64,000 nt of DNA from Elusimicrobia bacterium RIFOXYA2_FULL_39_19. Lineage in GTDB: Bacteria > Elusimicrobiota > Endomicrobiia > CG1-02-37-114 > XYA2-FULL-39-19. Shown here piece after piece: positions 1 to 9,540 of this stretch. The notes beneath the pieces were generated by a model, which searched no databases, was not told the DNA's origin, and was given only the letters and a program-made list of their open reading frames with translations. The stretch spans positions 29,642 to 93,641 of the forward strand of contig MGVC01000071.1 of the NCBI GenBank assembly GCA_001800285.1. The letters are read 5' to 3'. A program made the position numbers and the translations under genes. Each line of letters begins with the position of its first letter. Position 1 is the first letter of the stretch.

Positions 1-1
1 A

Positions 2-769
2 AGAACCGCAGGATTACAACCTTCAAACCTTGTTATAGTTGCGGCAAGGCCCTCAATGGGAAAAACATCCTTTGCTATGAATATTGCTGCAAACGTAGCT
101 ATAAGGCAGAATTTACCTGTGGGAATATTTTCAATAGAAACTTCAAAGGAAGAGCTGTTGTTTAGGCTTATATGTTCTGAAGCTTGGGTGAATTCACACG
201 AAGTGCGCAGAGGAATGCTTCCAAAAAAATCTTGGACAGTTATAACTTCCGCGGCTGAGAAAGTTTACAATGCTCCAATATATATTGATGACACTACCAG
301 CATATCTCCGCTTGATATGAGAACCAGGGCCAGAAGGCTGGCTGCTGAACTTGAATCAAGAAATGAGAAACTTTCAATGATAGTAATTGACTACATTCAG
401 ATGATGCGTTCTTCCACAAGACATGATTCAAGACAACAGGAAATTTCTGAAATTTCACGCTCTCTAAAAGGTATAGCAAGAGAATTGAAAATTCCAGTAG
501 TTGCTTTATCCCAGCTTTCAAGAAAACCCGAAGAAAAAGGCCGGGAAGGTGTGCCACAGCTGTCTGATTTGAGAGAATCAGGAGCGATTGAGCAGGACGC
601 TGACCTTGTTATGTTCATATACCGAAAAGAAGTATACAGTAAATCAATGGAAGATGAAGGAAAGGCAAACATAATAATCGCAAAACAGAGAAATGGCCCT
701 ACGGGTGAAATTGAGATGAAATTTTTCAAAGAATATACAAGGTTTGAAAGATTAGAAAAATCATCTTAA
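2..769 (+). CDS. dnaB: Replicative DNA helicase DnaB, C-terminal part (5' end outside window)
   Basis: This is the RecA-like motor domain of the hexameric helicase that unwinds DNA at the replication fork. The reading frame is open from base 2 (…GLQPSNLVIVAARPSMGKTS), so the ATG at 56 given in the ORF track is internal and the N-terminal and linker domains lie upstream of the window. Visible motifs are Walker A RPSMGKTS, Walker B MIVIDYIQMM, and the family segment LSQLSRKPEEKG…SDLRESGAIEQDAD before an arginine-finger-like C-terminus. It ends 10 bases before alr, so the two are probably co-transcribed. The family assignment is secure; an intein or other interruption upstream cannot be excluded from here. 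Confidence 0.96.
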   Translation, partial: RTAGLQPSNLVIVAARPSMGKTSFAMNIAANVAIRQNLPVGIFSIETSKEELLFRLICSEAWVNSHEVRRGMLPKKSWTVITSAAEKVYNAPIYIDDTTSISPLDMRTRARRLAAELESRNEKLSMIVIDYIQMMRSSTRHDSRQQEISEISRSLKGIARELKIPVVALSQLSRKPEEKGREGVPQLSDLRESGAIEQDADLVMFIYRKEVYSKSMEDEGKANIIIAKQRNGPTGEIEMKFFKEYTRFERLEKSS

Positions 770-779
770 TTTAATAAAA

Positions 780-1904
780 ATGAAAATTTCCAGACCAAAC
801 TGGGTTGAAATCAACACTTCAAATATTACCCACAATATCTTACAGATAAAGAAACATATCCATCCTAAAACAAAAATCATTTCAGTTATAAAAACAAACG
901 CTTACGGACACGGGCTTGTAGAAACAGCAAAAATACTTTCAAAAGAACCGTCTGTATGGGGTTTTGGTGTTACAAACGTTGAAGAAGGGGTTGCATTAAG
1001 AAACAACAATATTAAACTTCCTGTTCTTATCCTGGGTGCTATGTACCCTTTTGACTACTTTAAAGAAGTGATAAAATATAACATAATCCCAACTATTACA
1101 AGCATAGACGCTATAAAAGCACTTTCAGAACATGCTGTAAAAGAAAAAAAAGTATCGAAATTTCATCTAAAAGTTGATACTGGAATGGGAAGAATTGGTT
1201 TGCTTCCTAAAGGCGTAGATGATTTTTTGACAAGTTTAAATAAATTTAAAAACATTAAAATGGAAGGTGTTTTTACGCATTTTTCTTCAGCTGGCACAGA
1301 TAAACAGTACACACTTAGCCAAATAAGAAAGTTCGACGAGATAATAAAAGATGTGAAAAAAAAATATTCCAGTGATTTGCTTTTTCATGCATCTAATTCA
1401 AGCGGTATTTTAAAATACAAATCTGCAAACTATGACCTAGTTAGGTGCGGGTTGTGTACTTACGGATTGTCTCCATTTAAGAATTCCGATAAATATATAA
1501 ATCTTTTACCTGTTCTGTCATGGAAAACAAAAATAGTTTATTTGAAAAAAGTAAAAAAGGGCAAGTCTATAAGTTATAACCGGACTTTTGTAACCAAGAG
1601 GCCGTCAGTTATTGCAACAATCCCCCTAGGCTATGGAGATGGTTACAGCAGAGCACTGTCAAATAAAGGGTCTGTAATCATAAAGAACAGAAAAGCAAAT
1701 ATTATAGGTACGGTTACAATGGAAATGTCGATGATAGATGTTACTGATATTCCGGGAGTTAAGTTAGGGGACGAAGTAATAATTATAGGATCTGATTCAT
1801 TCGGAAAGAAAATAACAACAGATGAAATAGCGTACAAATGCGGGACCATAAATTATGAAATAGTTACGAACATTAATCCGCGTGTACCGAGAATTTATGT
1901 TTAA
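780..1904 (+). CDS. alr: Alanine racemase
   Basis: A PLP-dependent enzyme interconverting L- and D-alanine for peptidoglycan. The PLP lysine lies in VIKTNAYGHG (about residue 38), and the second catalytic base is the Tyr in GYGDGYSRAL. The length of 374 aa is normal for the family. The start ATG follows dnaB closely without a strong Shine-Dalgarno. Its 3' end overlaps the start of the next gene by 8 bases (ATG start) or 23 bases (GTG start), suggesting translational coupling with the lipid transporter genes. It supplies D-Ala for the cell-wall genes located 45 kb downstream. Confidence 0.96.
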   Translation: MKISRPNWVEINTSNITHNILQIKKHIHPKTKIISVIKTNAYGHGLVETAKILSKEPSVWGFGVTNVEEGVALRNNNIKLPVLILGAMYPFDYFKEVIKYNIIPTITSIDAIKALSEHAVKEKKVSKFHLKVDTGMGRIGLLPKGVDDFLTSLNKFKNIKMEGVFTHFSSAGTDKQYTLSQIRKFDEIIKDVKKKYSSDLLFHASNSSGILKYKSANYDLVRCGLCTYGLSPFKNSDKYINLLPVLSWKTKIVYLKKVKKGKSISYNRTFVTKRPSVIATIPLGYGDGYSRALSNKGSVIIKNRKANIIGTVTMEMSMIDVTDIPGVKLGDEVIIIGSDSFGKKITTDEIAYKCGTINYEIVTNINPRVPRIYV

Positions 1905-2676
1905 TAAAACAGAAGAAAAAATTATAGAATTGCTCAACAGCCTGGCAAGTAGTTTTATACTAGTATATAAAACTATAATCTCATGTTTTATGAAGCCTTT
2001 TGAAACAAATCTCGTTATTTATCAAATGGTCGGTATTGGATTGAGGTCTTTGCCTGTTACTATACTGACATCTTTTTCTGTAGGAATGGTGCTTGCCTTA
2101 CAGGCAGGATATTCAGCAATGTATGTTTTTAATGAGCCTCTTTATGTAGGTACAATTGTCACTTTCTCTATAATTAAAGAATTAGGCCCCGTCCTTACCG
2201 CAACTGTTATAACCGGAAGAGTAGGTGCGGCAATTACCGCTGAACTTGGCACAATGAAAGTTACTGAACAGATAGATGCTTTGTACACACTTGGCACGAA
2301 TCCTGTAAAATATTTAGCCGTTCCCAGGTTTCTTGCCTGCATAACAATGATACCTATACTTGCTACAATAGCAAATATTTTTGGTGTTGTAGGTGGTTTT
2401 GTTGTTTCAAGATATAAGCTGGATATACCATCTACAGTTTATTGGACTGACACTCTAGATTTTTTAAAGATAGATGATTTTTTTCATGGATTCATAAAGT
2501 CTGTTTTTTTTGCGGCAATTATCGCTTTTGTTGCAATATATAAGGGTTTTGGAACCAAAGGCGGTGCCGAAGGTGTAGGGAAAGCAACTACTCAAGCTGT
2601 TGTTACTACCCTCGTGCTTATTCTCGTTATTGATTATTTTCTTTCTGCGCTGCTCGTAGCTTTAAGAATAGGTTAA
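1897..2676 (+). CDS. mlaE: MlaE/YrbE-family ABC transporter permease
   Basis: Inner-membrane permease of an Mla/MCE phospholipid transport system. It shows the family signature region ELGPVLTATVITGRVGAAITAELGTM followed by KVTEQIDAL, and about five hydrophobic segments. The ORF track starts at a GTG (1882), but the in-frame ATG at 1897 removes only five residues and gives an 8-base overlap with alr, so I prefer it; the start is not certain. The ATPase gene follows 9 bases downstream and the MCE protein after that, an mlaE-F-D order. No MlaB (STAS) or MlaC gene is seen nearby. Confidence 0.93.
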   Translation: MFNKTEEKIIELLNSLASSFILVYKTIISCFMKPFETNLVIYQMVGIGLRSLPVTILTSFSVGMVLALQAGYSAMYVFNEPLYVGTIVTFSIIKELGPVLTATVITGRVGAAITAELGTMKVTEQIDALYTLGTNPVKYLAVPRFLACITMIPILATIANIFGVVGGFVVSRYKLDIPSTVYWTDTLDFLKIDDFFHGFIKSVFFAAIIAFVAIYKGFGTKGGAEGVGKATTQAVVTTLVLILVIDYFLSALLVALRIG

Positions 2677-2685
2677 TTAGGAAAT

Positions 2686-3447
2686 ATGATAAAAATAGAA
2701 AATGTACATAAACATTTTAATGAAAATTATGTTTTACGCGGAGTAAATCTCGAAGTAAAAGACGGAGAAACCTTGACCATCATAGGTGGTTCGGGGTCCG
2801 GTAAAACCGTGCTTTTAAGGCATATTGTTGGTTTATTTCTTGCAGAAAGAGGAACAGTGGAAGTTGACGGTATCAATCTTGGTGCTGTCAGAGAACATGA
2901 ATTGCATGAAGTTCAGAAGAAAATAGGATTTTTGTTTCAGGACGGTGCTTTGTTTGATTCTCTTTCTGTAGGTGAAAATGTTGCTTTCGGGTTACGATAC
3001 ATGAATTTATCTGAACAGGTAATTCATAAAAAAGTATCCGAATGCCTTATGCATGTAGGTTTAGCTGGCATTGAAAGCGTACGGCCTTCCGAACTATCAG
3101 GCGGCATGAAAAAAAGAGTAGCCTTAGCCAGAGCCATAGCCAGGGACCCGAAATATATGCTCTATGATGAGCCTACTACAGGTTTGGATCCGATATTTTC
3201 TGACGTAATAAATGAGCTTATTTTGGATTTGCAGAAAAATTTGAAAATGACGTCTATTGTTGTAACTCACGATCTAAAATCCGTGTATAAGGTTTCTAAC
3301 AGAATTGCCATGCTCCTGGAAGGAAAAATTATTGAAACTGGAACACCGGATGAAATTAAGAACTCAGTAAATCCTTCTGTACAGCAGTTTATAAACGGTT
3401 CTAGTAAAGGGCCTATAAAATTAAAAATTAAAGAATATCAGGAATAA
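2686..3447 (+). CDS. mlaF: MlaF-type ABC transporter ATP-binding protein
   Basis: Cytoplasmic ATPase powering lipid movement with the MlaE-like permease. It has Walker A GGSGSGKT, Q-loop FLFQDGALFDSL, ABC signature LSGGMKKR, Walker B MLYDEPTTGLDP and the H-loop histidine in VVTHD. At 253 aa it is of usual length. The LSGGM signature followed by KKRVALARA and the FDSLSV segment after the Q-loop are typical of Mla/Ttg2A ATPases. It lies between the permease and MCE genes with 9- and 15-base gaps. Confidence 0.95.
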   Translation: MIKIENVHKHFNENYVLRGVNLEVKDGETLTIIGGSGSGKTVLLRHIVGLFLAERGTVEVDGINLGAVREHELHEVQKKIGFLFQDGALFDSLSVGENVAFGLRYMNLSEQVIHKKVSECLMHVGLAGIESVRPSELSGGMKKRVALARAIARDPKYMLYDEPTTGLDPIFSDVINELILDLQKNLKMTSIVVTHDLKSVYKVSNRIAMLLEGKIIETGTPDEIKNSVNPSVQQFINGSSKGPIKLKIKEYQE

Positions 3448-3462
3448 TCGGAGGGGCAGCAT

Positions 3463-4824
3463 ATGAGAAAAGAGACTCAGTTAGGTTTATTCATACTTTT
3501 AGGAATAATAGCAATTGCTATTACTATTCTTACAATTCAAAATATAAATCTCGAAAGCGGCTACAGGCTTAATGTCACTTTTAATGATGTCTCAAACCTT
3601 ATGGAAAAGGCCTGGGTGCGTATATCAGGAGTAAAAGTAGGAAAAATTGAATCAATCACGCTTTATGACAAAAAAGTTAAAGTTACAATATGGATTAAAA
3701 GTGGTGTTAAAATTCATAAAGATGCCCAGGCAAGTGTACAATCTACCGGTATTTTAGGCGTTAAATACATCGAAATGACTTTGGGTTCAGAAGACGCGCC
3801 ACTTTTTAATAACGGGGATTTTATTGAAGGGAAAGATCCGGTTTCTATTGATAAAATGCTTTCAGAAGGTCTTAGCGGTGTAGGGAATCTTACTAAATCT
3901 CTTGGTGATATTGCCGGTAACGGCGATCTGGCGAAAAACTTGAATGAACTTTTAAGAAATGCCAGGGAAATAAGCGAAAAGCTAAACCGCCAACTGGATG
4001 AAAATAAACTGGAAAATATTGTAAATAACATTGAGGAATTTTCTGAAAAAGCAAAGAAACTTACCAGCGACCTGGCGGAAATTACCGGTGAAGAAAAAAT
4101 GGATATAAAGCTGACGTTAAAAAACTTGAAATCATCATCGGATAAACTTGATAAAATACTTACTCAGATTACTAACGGTGAAACAACAATAGGTAGATTG
4201 CTTTCAGATAAGGAAATGGGAGATGATTTAAAGAAGACAGTAGAGTCGCTGAGAGATGCAAGCCAGGAAGCCAAAAAGACAATATCAAGATTTACTCTTT
4301 TTAGGACATACTGGGATTATGAATTGAGATATGATACGGTAAATGAAGAATTTAAAAGCGATTTAGGTATTCAAATAAGGCCGGTCCCGGATAAATATTA
4401 CTATATTGGTGCATCAAACATTGGTGATACAGGTGTTGTTTCTTCTGAAAAACGCAATACGCTGGATTTAAATATTGGCAAAGATTTCAAGGTATCTGAT
4501 AAGCAATTCGGTACAGTTTATGCCGGTATGCTAAGGTCTACCGGCGGGCTTGGTATTTCAGTTAAACCAATGTGGAAATGGGACCCGTGGAGTAAGGTAG
4601 ATATATATGTAGAATCATATGATTTTACACGTACAACTGTTGAAAACAAAAAGAAACCCAAAATCAACACTGGAGCAAAGATTAAACCATACAGATGGCT
4701 TTCAGTAGGCAGTTCTGTAGAAGATGTGCTTGTTGAAAATGATGTCCACGGTTCAGTAAATATAGTCCTTGAAGACGCAGATCTTGCCTACCTGTTAGGA
4801 TTGGTGGGTTTAGCCAGGCCATGA
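3463..4824 (+). CDS. MCE (MlaD-family) protein with long coiled and beta-rich C-terminal extension
   Basis: Periplasmic lipid-binding subunit of the Mla-like transporter. Residues about 7-26 form one N-terminal membrane anchor, and about 35-115 are an MCE domain (LMEKAWVRISGVKVGKIESI…STGILGVKYIEM). Residues about 130-280 are helical and probably coiled. The last ~170 residues (from FRTYWDYELRYD) are rich in alternating-polarity strands and resemble half of an outer-membrane barrel or a beta-sheet domain. At 453 aa it is far longer than E. coli MlaD (~180 aa), so it may span part of the envelope in place of MlaC. The RBS is TCGGAGGGG. It overlaps radA by 4 bases (ATGA). Confidence 0.9.
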   Translation: MRKETQLGLFILLGIIAIAITILTIQNINLESGYRLNVTFNDVSNLMEKAWVRISGVKVGKIESITLYDKKVKVTIWIKSGVKIHKDAQASVQSTGILGVKYIEMTLGSEDAPLFNNGDFIEGKDPVSIDKMLSEGLSGVGNLTKSLGDIAGNGDLAKNLNELLRNAREISEKLNRQLDENKLENIVNNIEEFSEKAKKLTSDLAEITGEEKMDIKLTLKNLKSSSDKLDKILTQITNGETTIGRLLSDKEMGDDLKKTVESLRDASQEAKKTISRFTLFRTYWDYELRYDTVNEEFKSDLGIQIRPVPDKYYYIGASNIGDTGVVSSEKRNTLDLNIGKDFKVSDKQFGTVYAGMLRSTGGLGISVKPMWKWDPWSKVDIYVESYDFTRTTVENKKKPKINTGAKIKPYRWLSVGSSVEDVLVENDVHGSVNIVLEDADLAYLLGLVGLARP

Positions 4825-6221
4825 AAAAAGACAAAGCAAAAACAGTGTTTGTATGCCAGAACTGCGGGAATGATTCTCCTAAGTGGCTGGGCAAATGTCC
4901 CGAATGTGACCAGTGGAATTCATTTGTAGAAGAAAAATTCTCATCATCAGACAAAAGTCAATCCCGCAGGTTAACCGAATTTTCTACTCCAATACTAAGA
5001 CTTGACGAAATTTCCTTATCCAAAACAGACCGCATCAAAACCGGAATAAATGAATTTGACCGCATGCTGGGAGGCGGTATAATGCCTTCCTCGCTTATTC
5101 TTCTTGGTGGATCCCCGGGAATAGGCAAATCAACTTTAATGCTTCAGGTAGCTTATAATCTTGCCGGTAAAACAGATAATGAAACAAAAGTTCTTTATGT
5201 GTCCGGAGAGGAATCACTGGAACAGATTAAAAACAGGGCTGAAAGGCTAAATATTTTAAGCCAAAAAAAACAGGGCCTGATGCTGATGTCGGAAACAAGT
5301 ATTGAAACAATCATTGAAAAAGTAAACAAAATCAGCCCTCAAATTCTTATAATAGACTCAATTCAGACAACTTATAAAAACGAAATGTCAGGTGCCGCCG
5401 GTTCTGTCGGCCAGATACGGGAATGTGCGGCAGAATTGTTAAGTCTGGCAAAGGGCAAAAATATTACAGTGTTTTTGCTGGGGCATGTTACAAAAGACGG
5501 TGATATTGCAGGCCCCAGAGTACTTGAACACATAGTAGATACGGTGTTGTATTTTGAAACGGAAAAACATCACACTTATAGAATATTAAGGTCTCATAAA
5601 AACCGGTTCGGGCCTACTTCAGAAATAGGTGTTTTTGAAATGAAACCTTCAGGCTTAGAAGAGGTTTCTAATCCTTCAATGCTGTTTTTAAGTGAAAGGA
5701 CAAAAGATATATCCGGTTCCGCTATAAGCGTTACTATTGAAGGAACCAGGCCGATACTGCTTGAAATTCAATCTCTTGTAACAAAAACAGATTTTGGTAT
5801 GCCCAGAAGAATGTCTGACGGTATTGATTATAACAGGATGGTTGTCCTTCTGGCCATACTGGAAAACCGGCTGGGATTAGGACTGGCTTCACAAGATGTT
5901 TATGTAAATGTTGCAGGCGGAGTAAAAATAAAAGAACCTTCAGTAGATCTGGCTGTCTGTTGTGCCGTTTACAGTTCATTAACAAATTTTCACATATCTC
6001 CTGAAGTTGTGTTTACAGGAGAAGTAGGCTTGTCCGGAGAAATCCGCGCCGTAAGTTATATTCAGGAAAGAATAAATGAATCAGAAAAGATAGGATTTAA
6101 GAAAATATTTATTCCAAAGCACAATTCAAAAGGCATATTGAAACCTAAAAATATTGATATAGTTACCGTGGAAACATTGTCTCAGGTAATAGAGAGTTTA
6201 AGAAAAACAATAAATAATTGA
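4821..6221 (+). CDS. radA: DNA repair protein RadA
   Basis: RecA-like ATPase/helicase promoting branch migration in recombinational repair. The order of parts is an N-terminal C4 zinc finger (CQNCGNDSPKWLGKCPEC), Walker A GGSPGIGKST, Walker B LIIDSIQT, the RadA-specific HKNRFG motif, and a C-terminal Lon-protease-like domain (GGVKIKEPSVDLAV). At 466 aa it is of normal length. The start codon overlaps the MCE stop (ATGA), so it is coupled to the transporter genes, a genomic habit with no evident functional link. Confidence 0.97.
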   Translation: MKKDKAKTVFVCQNCGNDSPKWLGKCPECDQWNSFVEEKFSSSDKSQSRRLTEFSTPILRLDEISLSKTDRIKTGINEFDRMLGGGIMPSSLILLGGSPGIGKSTLMLQVAYNLAGKTDNETKVLYVSGEESLEQIKNRAERLNILSQKKQGLMLMSETSIETIIEKVNKISPQILIIDSIQTTYKNEMSGAAGSVGQIRECAAELLSLAKGKNITVFLLGHVTKDGDIAGPRVLEHIVDTVLYFETEKHHTYRILRSHKNRFGPTSEIGVFEMKPSGLEEVSNPSMLFLSERTKDISGSAISVTIEGTRPILLEIQSLVTKTDFGMPRRMSDGIDYNRMVVLLAILENRLGLGLASQDVYVNVAGGVKIKEPSVDLAVCCAVYSSLTNFHISPEVVFTGEVGLSGEIRAVSYIQERINESEKIGFKKIFIPKHNSKGILKPKNIDIVTVETLSQVIESLRKTINN

Positions 6222-6231
6222 GAGGTAAAAA

Positions 6232-7395
6232 ATGCTGCGTTTTTTAACTGCCGGTGAATCACACGGAAAATGTTTAATGTCAATCCTTGAAGGCTTGCCT
6301 TCGGGGCTGGGAATTAAAAAAGAATTTATAAACAATGAACTTGCAAGGCGCCAGAGGGGTTACGGCCGCGGAGGCCGCATGAAAATTGAAAATGACTCTG
6401 TTTCAATTTTAAGCGGAGTAAGATGGGGAAAAACTACAGGCTCTCCAATGTCACTTGAAATAAAAAATCGGGATTGGATAAACAATCACGCTTTAATGTC
6501 CATTGAATCCGCTGATCAGAATAAAAGTCTATATATCACAAAACCAAGGCCCGGTCACGCTGATTTACCCGGCATGCTTAAGTATGACATGGAAGATCTT
6601 AGGAACATTAAAGAAAGGGCCAGTGCCCGGGAAACGGCTTCCCGTGTTGCAGTTGGCTCTGTTTGTAAATTATTCCTTATGGAATTTGGTATAAAAATAT
6701 TTTCTTATGTGAAAGAAATTGGCGGAATAAAAGCAAGTATTACAGACAGTGATCTTGAAAAAAACTATTCAAAAATAGAAAATTCACCTGTAAGATGTCT
6801 GGATCAAGTTGCGCAGAAAAAAATGATAGATGAAATTGATAAAGCAGTAAAAAACGGAAATACATTAGGTGGAACATTTAAAGTTATAGTAAAAAATGTT
6901 ATTCCAGGGTTGGGTTCACATATACAATGGGATAAACGCCTTGACAGTTTTTTATCCGCAGCGGTTATGTCAGTGCCTGCAATTAAGGGTGTTGAGATAG
7001 GTGCAGGGTTTGCTTTATCCGGCATGACTGGCTCAAAAGCACAGGATGAAATATTTTATAACCCAAAAGAACAAAGATTCTACAGAAAAACTAATTTTGC
7101 CGGAGGTTTGGAGGGCGGTATAACTAATGGAGAAGATATAGTTATTTCTGCAGTAATGAAACCTATTCCTACGTTAATGAACCCCTTGTCATCAATAGAT
7201 GTAAAAACAAAGAAAACAGTGAAAGCTGAAATAATAAGGTCTGATGCCTGCGCAGTTCCTGCATGTTCAGTAGTGGCTGAAGCAATGGTGGCCTATGTGT
7301 TGGCAAATGCGATAATGGAAAAATTCGGCGGAGATTCTATAAGAGAAGTTACTGTAAATTACAAAAACTATATTAAACAAACAAAAAATTTCTAA
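6232..7395 (+). CDS. aroC: Chorismate synthase
   Basis: FMN-dependent enzyme converting EPSP to chorismate, the last step of the shikimate pathway. Family blocks seen are FLTAGESHGKC at the N-terminus, RRQRGYGRGGRMKIE, a middle RPGHADLPGMLKY…RASARETASRVAVG, and GGLEGGITNGEDI near the end, followed by RSDACAVPA. At 387 aa it is of normal length. It sits 10 bases after radA and 10 bases before shikimate kinase. Confidence 0.97.
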   Translation: MLRFLTAGESHGKCLMSILEGLPSGLGIKKEFINNELARRQRGYGRGGRMKIENDSVSILSGVRWGKTTGSPMSLEIKNRDWINNHALMSIESADQNKSLYITKPRPGHADLPGMLKYDMEDLRNIKERASARETASRVAVGSVCKLFLMEFGIKIFSYVKEIGGIKASITDSDLEKNYSKIENSPVRCLDQVAQKKMIDEIDKAVKNGNTLGGTFKVIVKNVIPGLGSHIQWDKRLDSFLSAAVMSVPAIKGVEIGAGFALSGMTGSKAQDEIFYNPKEQRFYRKTNFAGGLEGGITNGEDIVISAVMKPIPTLMNPLSSIDVKTKKTVKAEIIRSDACAVPACSVVAEAMVAYVLANAIMEKFGGDSIREVTVNYKNYIKQTKNF

Positions 7396-7405
7396 GAGTA
7401 TTTGT

Positions 7406-7915
7406 ATGAACATTGTAATAACCGGGTTTATGGGTACAGGAAAAACAACAATAAGCCAGAAACTTTCAAAAAAACTGGGCTGGGATTATGTTGATACTGA
7501 TAAAATAATTGAAAAGAATACAAACATGAACATAACAGATATTTTTTCTAAATTTGGCGAGACGCACTTCAGAAATCTTGAAACCGAAGCCGCGAAAATA
7601 TCAATGGAAAAAGATAAGCAGGTAATAGCAACCGGGGGTGGGATAGTTTTGAAAGATGAAAATATGGATATTTTTAAAACAAACGCAGTTATTATAAATC
7701 TTTCTGCAAAAGCTGAAACAATATACAAGCGCATAAGGGGAAGTAAAACCCGTCCGCTATTGAACAAACCGGAGCCTTTAAAAGAAATAAATAGATTATT
7801 GAAAGCCAGAAGCAGGTTTTATAAAGAATGCAATTATAGAGTGATTACTGATGGTTTAAACGTTAACCAGATAGTCAATAAAATTTATGATTACCTCAAA
7901 AAAAACAAATATTGA
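7406..7915 (+). CDS. aroK: Shikimate kinase
   Basis: Phosphorylates shikimate with ATP. P-loop GFMGTGKTT at the N-terminus, DTD motif in YVDTDKIIE for shikimate binding, FRNLE with the substrate arginine, GGG in IATGGGIVL, and the LID segment RGSKTRPLL. At 169 aa it is typical. The 3' end overlaps the M24 peptidase start by 29 bases. The neighbours aroC upstream and pepP-efp-accBC downstream form an order common in bacteria. Confidence 0.95.
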   Translation: MNIVITGFMGTGKTTISQKLSKKLGWDYVDTDKIIEKNTNMNITDIFSKFGETHFRNLETEAAKISMEKDKQVIATGGGIVLKDENMDIFKTNAVIINLSAKAETIYKRIRGSKTRPLLNKPEPLKEINRLLKARSRFYKECNYRVITDGLNVNQIVNKIYDYLKKNKY

Positions 7916-8939
7916 AAAGCTTCAGAACAAAATAACCCATCTAAAGTTGGACGCATTTCTAATAACCGATCCAAATGACCTTGTTTACTTAACCGGCATA
8001 GATTTATCAGGAGGATATTGGGCTGTTATTACACGTAAAAATGCCTGCCTGATAACCTCAAAAATGCTTTTTCTCCAATTACGTAAACTTTCTCCTGAAA
8101 TTAAAGTTATTGAAAGCAAAAATACTGTTTTGGAATTAAAGAACATTTTAAAAACAATGAAAATCAAACGAATTGGTTTTGATTCACAGAAAATGATGCA
8201 TGCTGTAGTAAAAAATCTGCAAAAAAAAGTAAACAATGTTATTTGGCACCCATTACAAAACATAATTGAAGAATTCAGGCAAGTTAAGACACCGGAAGAA
8301 ATTGAAGAAATAAGAAAAGCATGCAAAATCACAATGAATGTTTTCAAGAATATCCGGTCATATATAAGGCCCGGAATAACTGAAAAACATATATCTAACA
8401 GAATAATGGAGTTGTTTTATAGAAATAATGCTTCTCCTGCGTTTTTACCTATTGTTGCCAGCGGGGAAAATACAAGTTATCCGCATCATTTAAGTTCTGA
8501 CAGGATAATACGGAAAAATGACACATTAACCATTGATCTTGGAGCCAAATATAACAACTACTGCTCAGATTTGACAAGAACCATATTTTTAGGTAAAATA
8601 ACTAACTTATATAATAAAATATTTAAAATAGTTAATAATGCTCAAAAAAGCGCATTGTTTGTTGTTAAACCTGGAATAAAAGCCAGTTTTATTGATAAAA
8701 TTGCCAGAAAGATTATAGCTTCAAAAGGATATGGCAAGTTTTTCTTGCATGGAACTGGGCACGGAGTTGGATTGGACATACACGAAGCTCCTGGAATTAG
8801 CCCGAAAAGTACTGTTGTTCTTAAAAGCGGTATGATAATTACAATAGAACCAGGGATTTATTTGAAAGACAAGTTCGGCATACGAATTGAAGATACGGTG
8901 CTTGTGACTGAGTGCGGTTACGAACTACTGACAATATAA
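7887..8939 (+). CDS. M24 family metallopeptidase, Xaa-Pro aminopeptidase/dipeptidase type
   Basis: Probable Xaa-Pro peptidase removing N-terminal residues next to proline. An N-terminal creatinase-like domain (about 1-120) is followed by the pita-bread fold. Metal ligands are recognisable: Asp in TIDLGAKY, Asp in CSDLTRT, His in GTGHGVGLDIH, Glu in TIEPGIYL and Glu in RIEDTV. At 350 aa it matches short PepQ/YpdF-type enzymes. The ATG at 7887 overlaps aroK; the translation stays homologous from LQNKITHLKLDAFLI on, so the start is reasonable. The exact specificity is not determinable by reading. Confidence 0.92.
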   Translation: MITSKKTNIEKLQNKITHLKLDAFLITDPNDLVYLTGIDLSGGYWAVITRKNACLITSKMLFLQLRKLSPEIKVIESKNTVLELKNILKTMKIKRIGFDSQKMMHAVVKNLQKKVNNVIWHPLQNIIEEFRQVKTPEEIEEIRKACKITMNVFKNIRSYIRPGITEKHISNRIMELFYRNNASPAFLPIVASGENTSYPHHLSSDRIIRKNDTLTIDLGAKYNNYCSDLTRTIFLGKITNLYNKIFKIVNNAQKSALFVVKPGIKASFIDKIARKIIASKGYGKFFLHGTGHGVGLDIHEAPGISPKSTVVLKSGMIITIEPGIYLKDKFGIRIEDTVLVTECGYELLTI

Positions 8940-8967
8940 TTCAGCAAAGAGGGAGATTGATCACAAT

Positions 8968-9528
8968 ATGATAGATACTTCAGACTTTAAAAACGGCGTA
9001 ATATTTGAATGGGAAGGACAGATATATAAAATTATCTGGTTCCAGCATCACAAACCAGGGAAAGGCGGAGCAGTTATGAGAACCAAAATGCGCAATATCC
9101 GCACCGGTTCAATTATTGAACAGACTTTTAAATCAGGAGTAAAATTTCGTGAAGTACAAATCGAAAGAAGAAAAAAACAATATTTATATAATGACGGTAA
9201 AAATTATTTTTTCATGGATTTGGAAAACTATGAAGAAATACAAATTCCCAAAGAACAATTGGGCGAAGCAGTAAAATTTTTAAAAGAAAACCTGGAAATT
9301 GAAGGCCTCTATATCGACGGAGGTTATCTTGGCGTAGATTTACCGATAAACATGGAATTTAAAGTCACTTATACAGTTCCCGGAGTCAAAGGAGATACTG
9401 TTTCAAGCGTAATGAAACCGGCTACCATTGAAACCGGAGCAGAAGTGGCTGTGCCTTTGTTTATTGATATCGATGATGTTATAAGAATCGATACAAGAAC
9501 AGGCGAATATGTAGAAAGGGTAAGCTAA
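8968..9528 (+). CDS. efp: Translation elongation factor P
   Basis: Helps the ribosome through polyproline stretches. Three beta-barrel domains are expected in 186 aa. The loop at residues about 30-35 reads PGKGGA, placing a lysine at the tip where modification occurs in families using lysine. The C-terminal signature GAEVAVPLFIDIDDVIRIDTRTGEYVERV is present. An RBS-like AGGGAGA lies 17 to 11 bases upstream. It sits between the Xaa-Pro peptidase and accB, a widely conserved order. Confidence 0.97.
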   Translation: MIDTSDFKNGVIFEWEGQIYKIIWFQHHKPGKGGAVMRTKMRNIRTGSIIEQTFKSGVKFREVQIERRKKQYLYNDGKNYFFMDLENYEEIQIPKEQLGEAVKFLKENLEIEGLYIDGGYLGVDLPINMEFKVTYTVPGVKGDTVSSVMKPATIETGAEVAVPLFIDIDDVIRIDTRTGEYVERVS

Positions 9529-9540
9529 AAGGTGGGTAAT

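Noticed and set aside
6503-6694. 63-aa + strand ORF inside aroC
   Set aside because: Shadow frame of a clear chorismate synthase; no RBS and no recognisable sequence.
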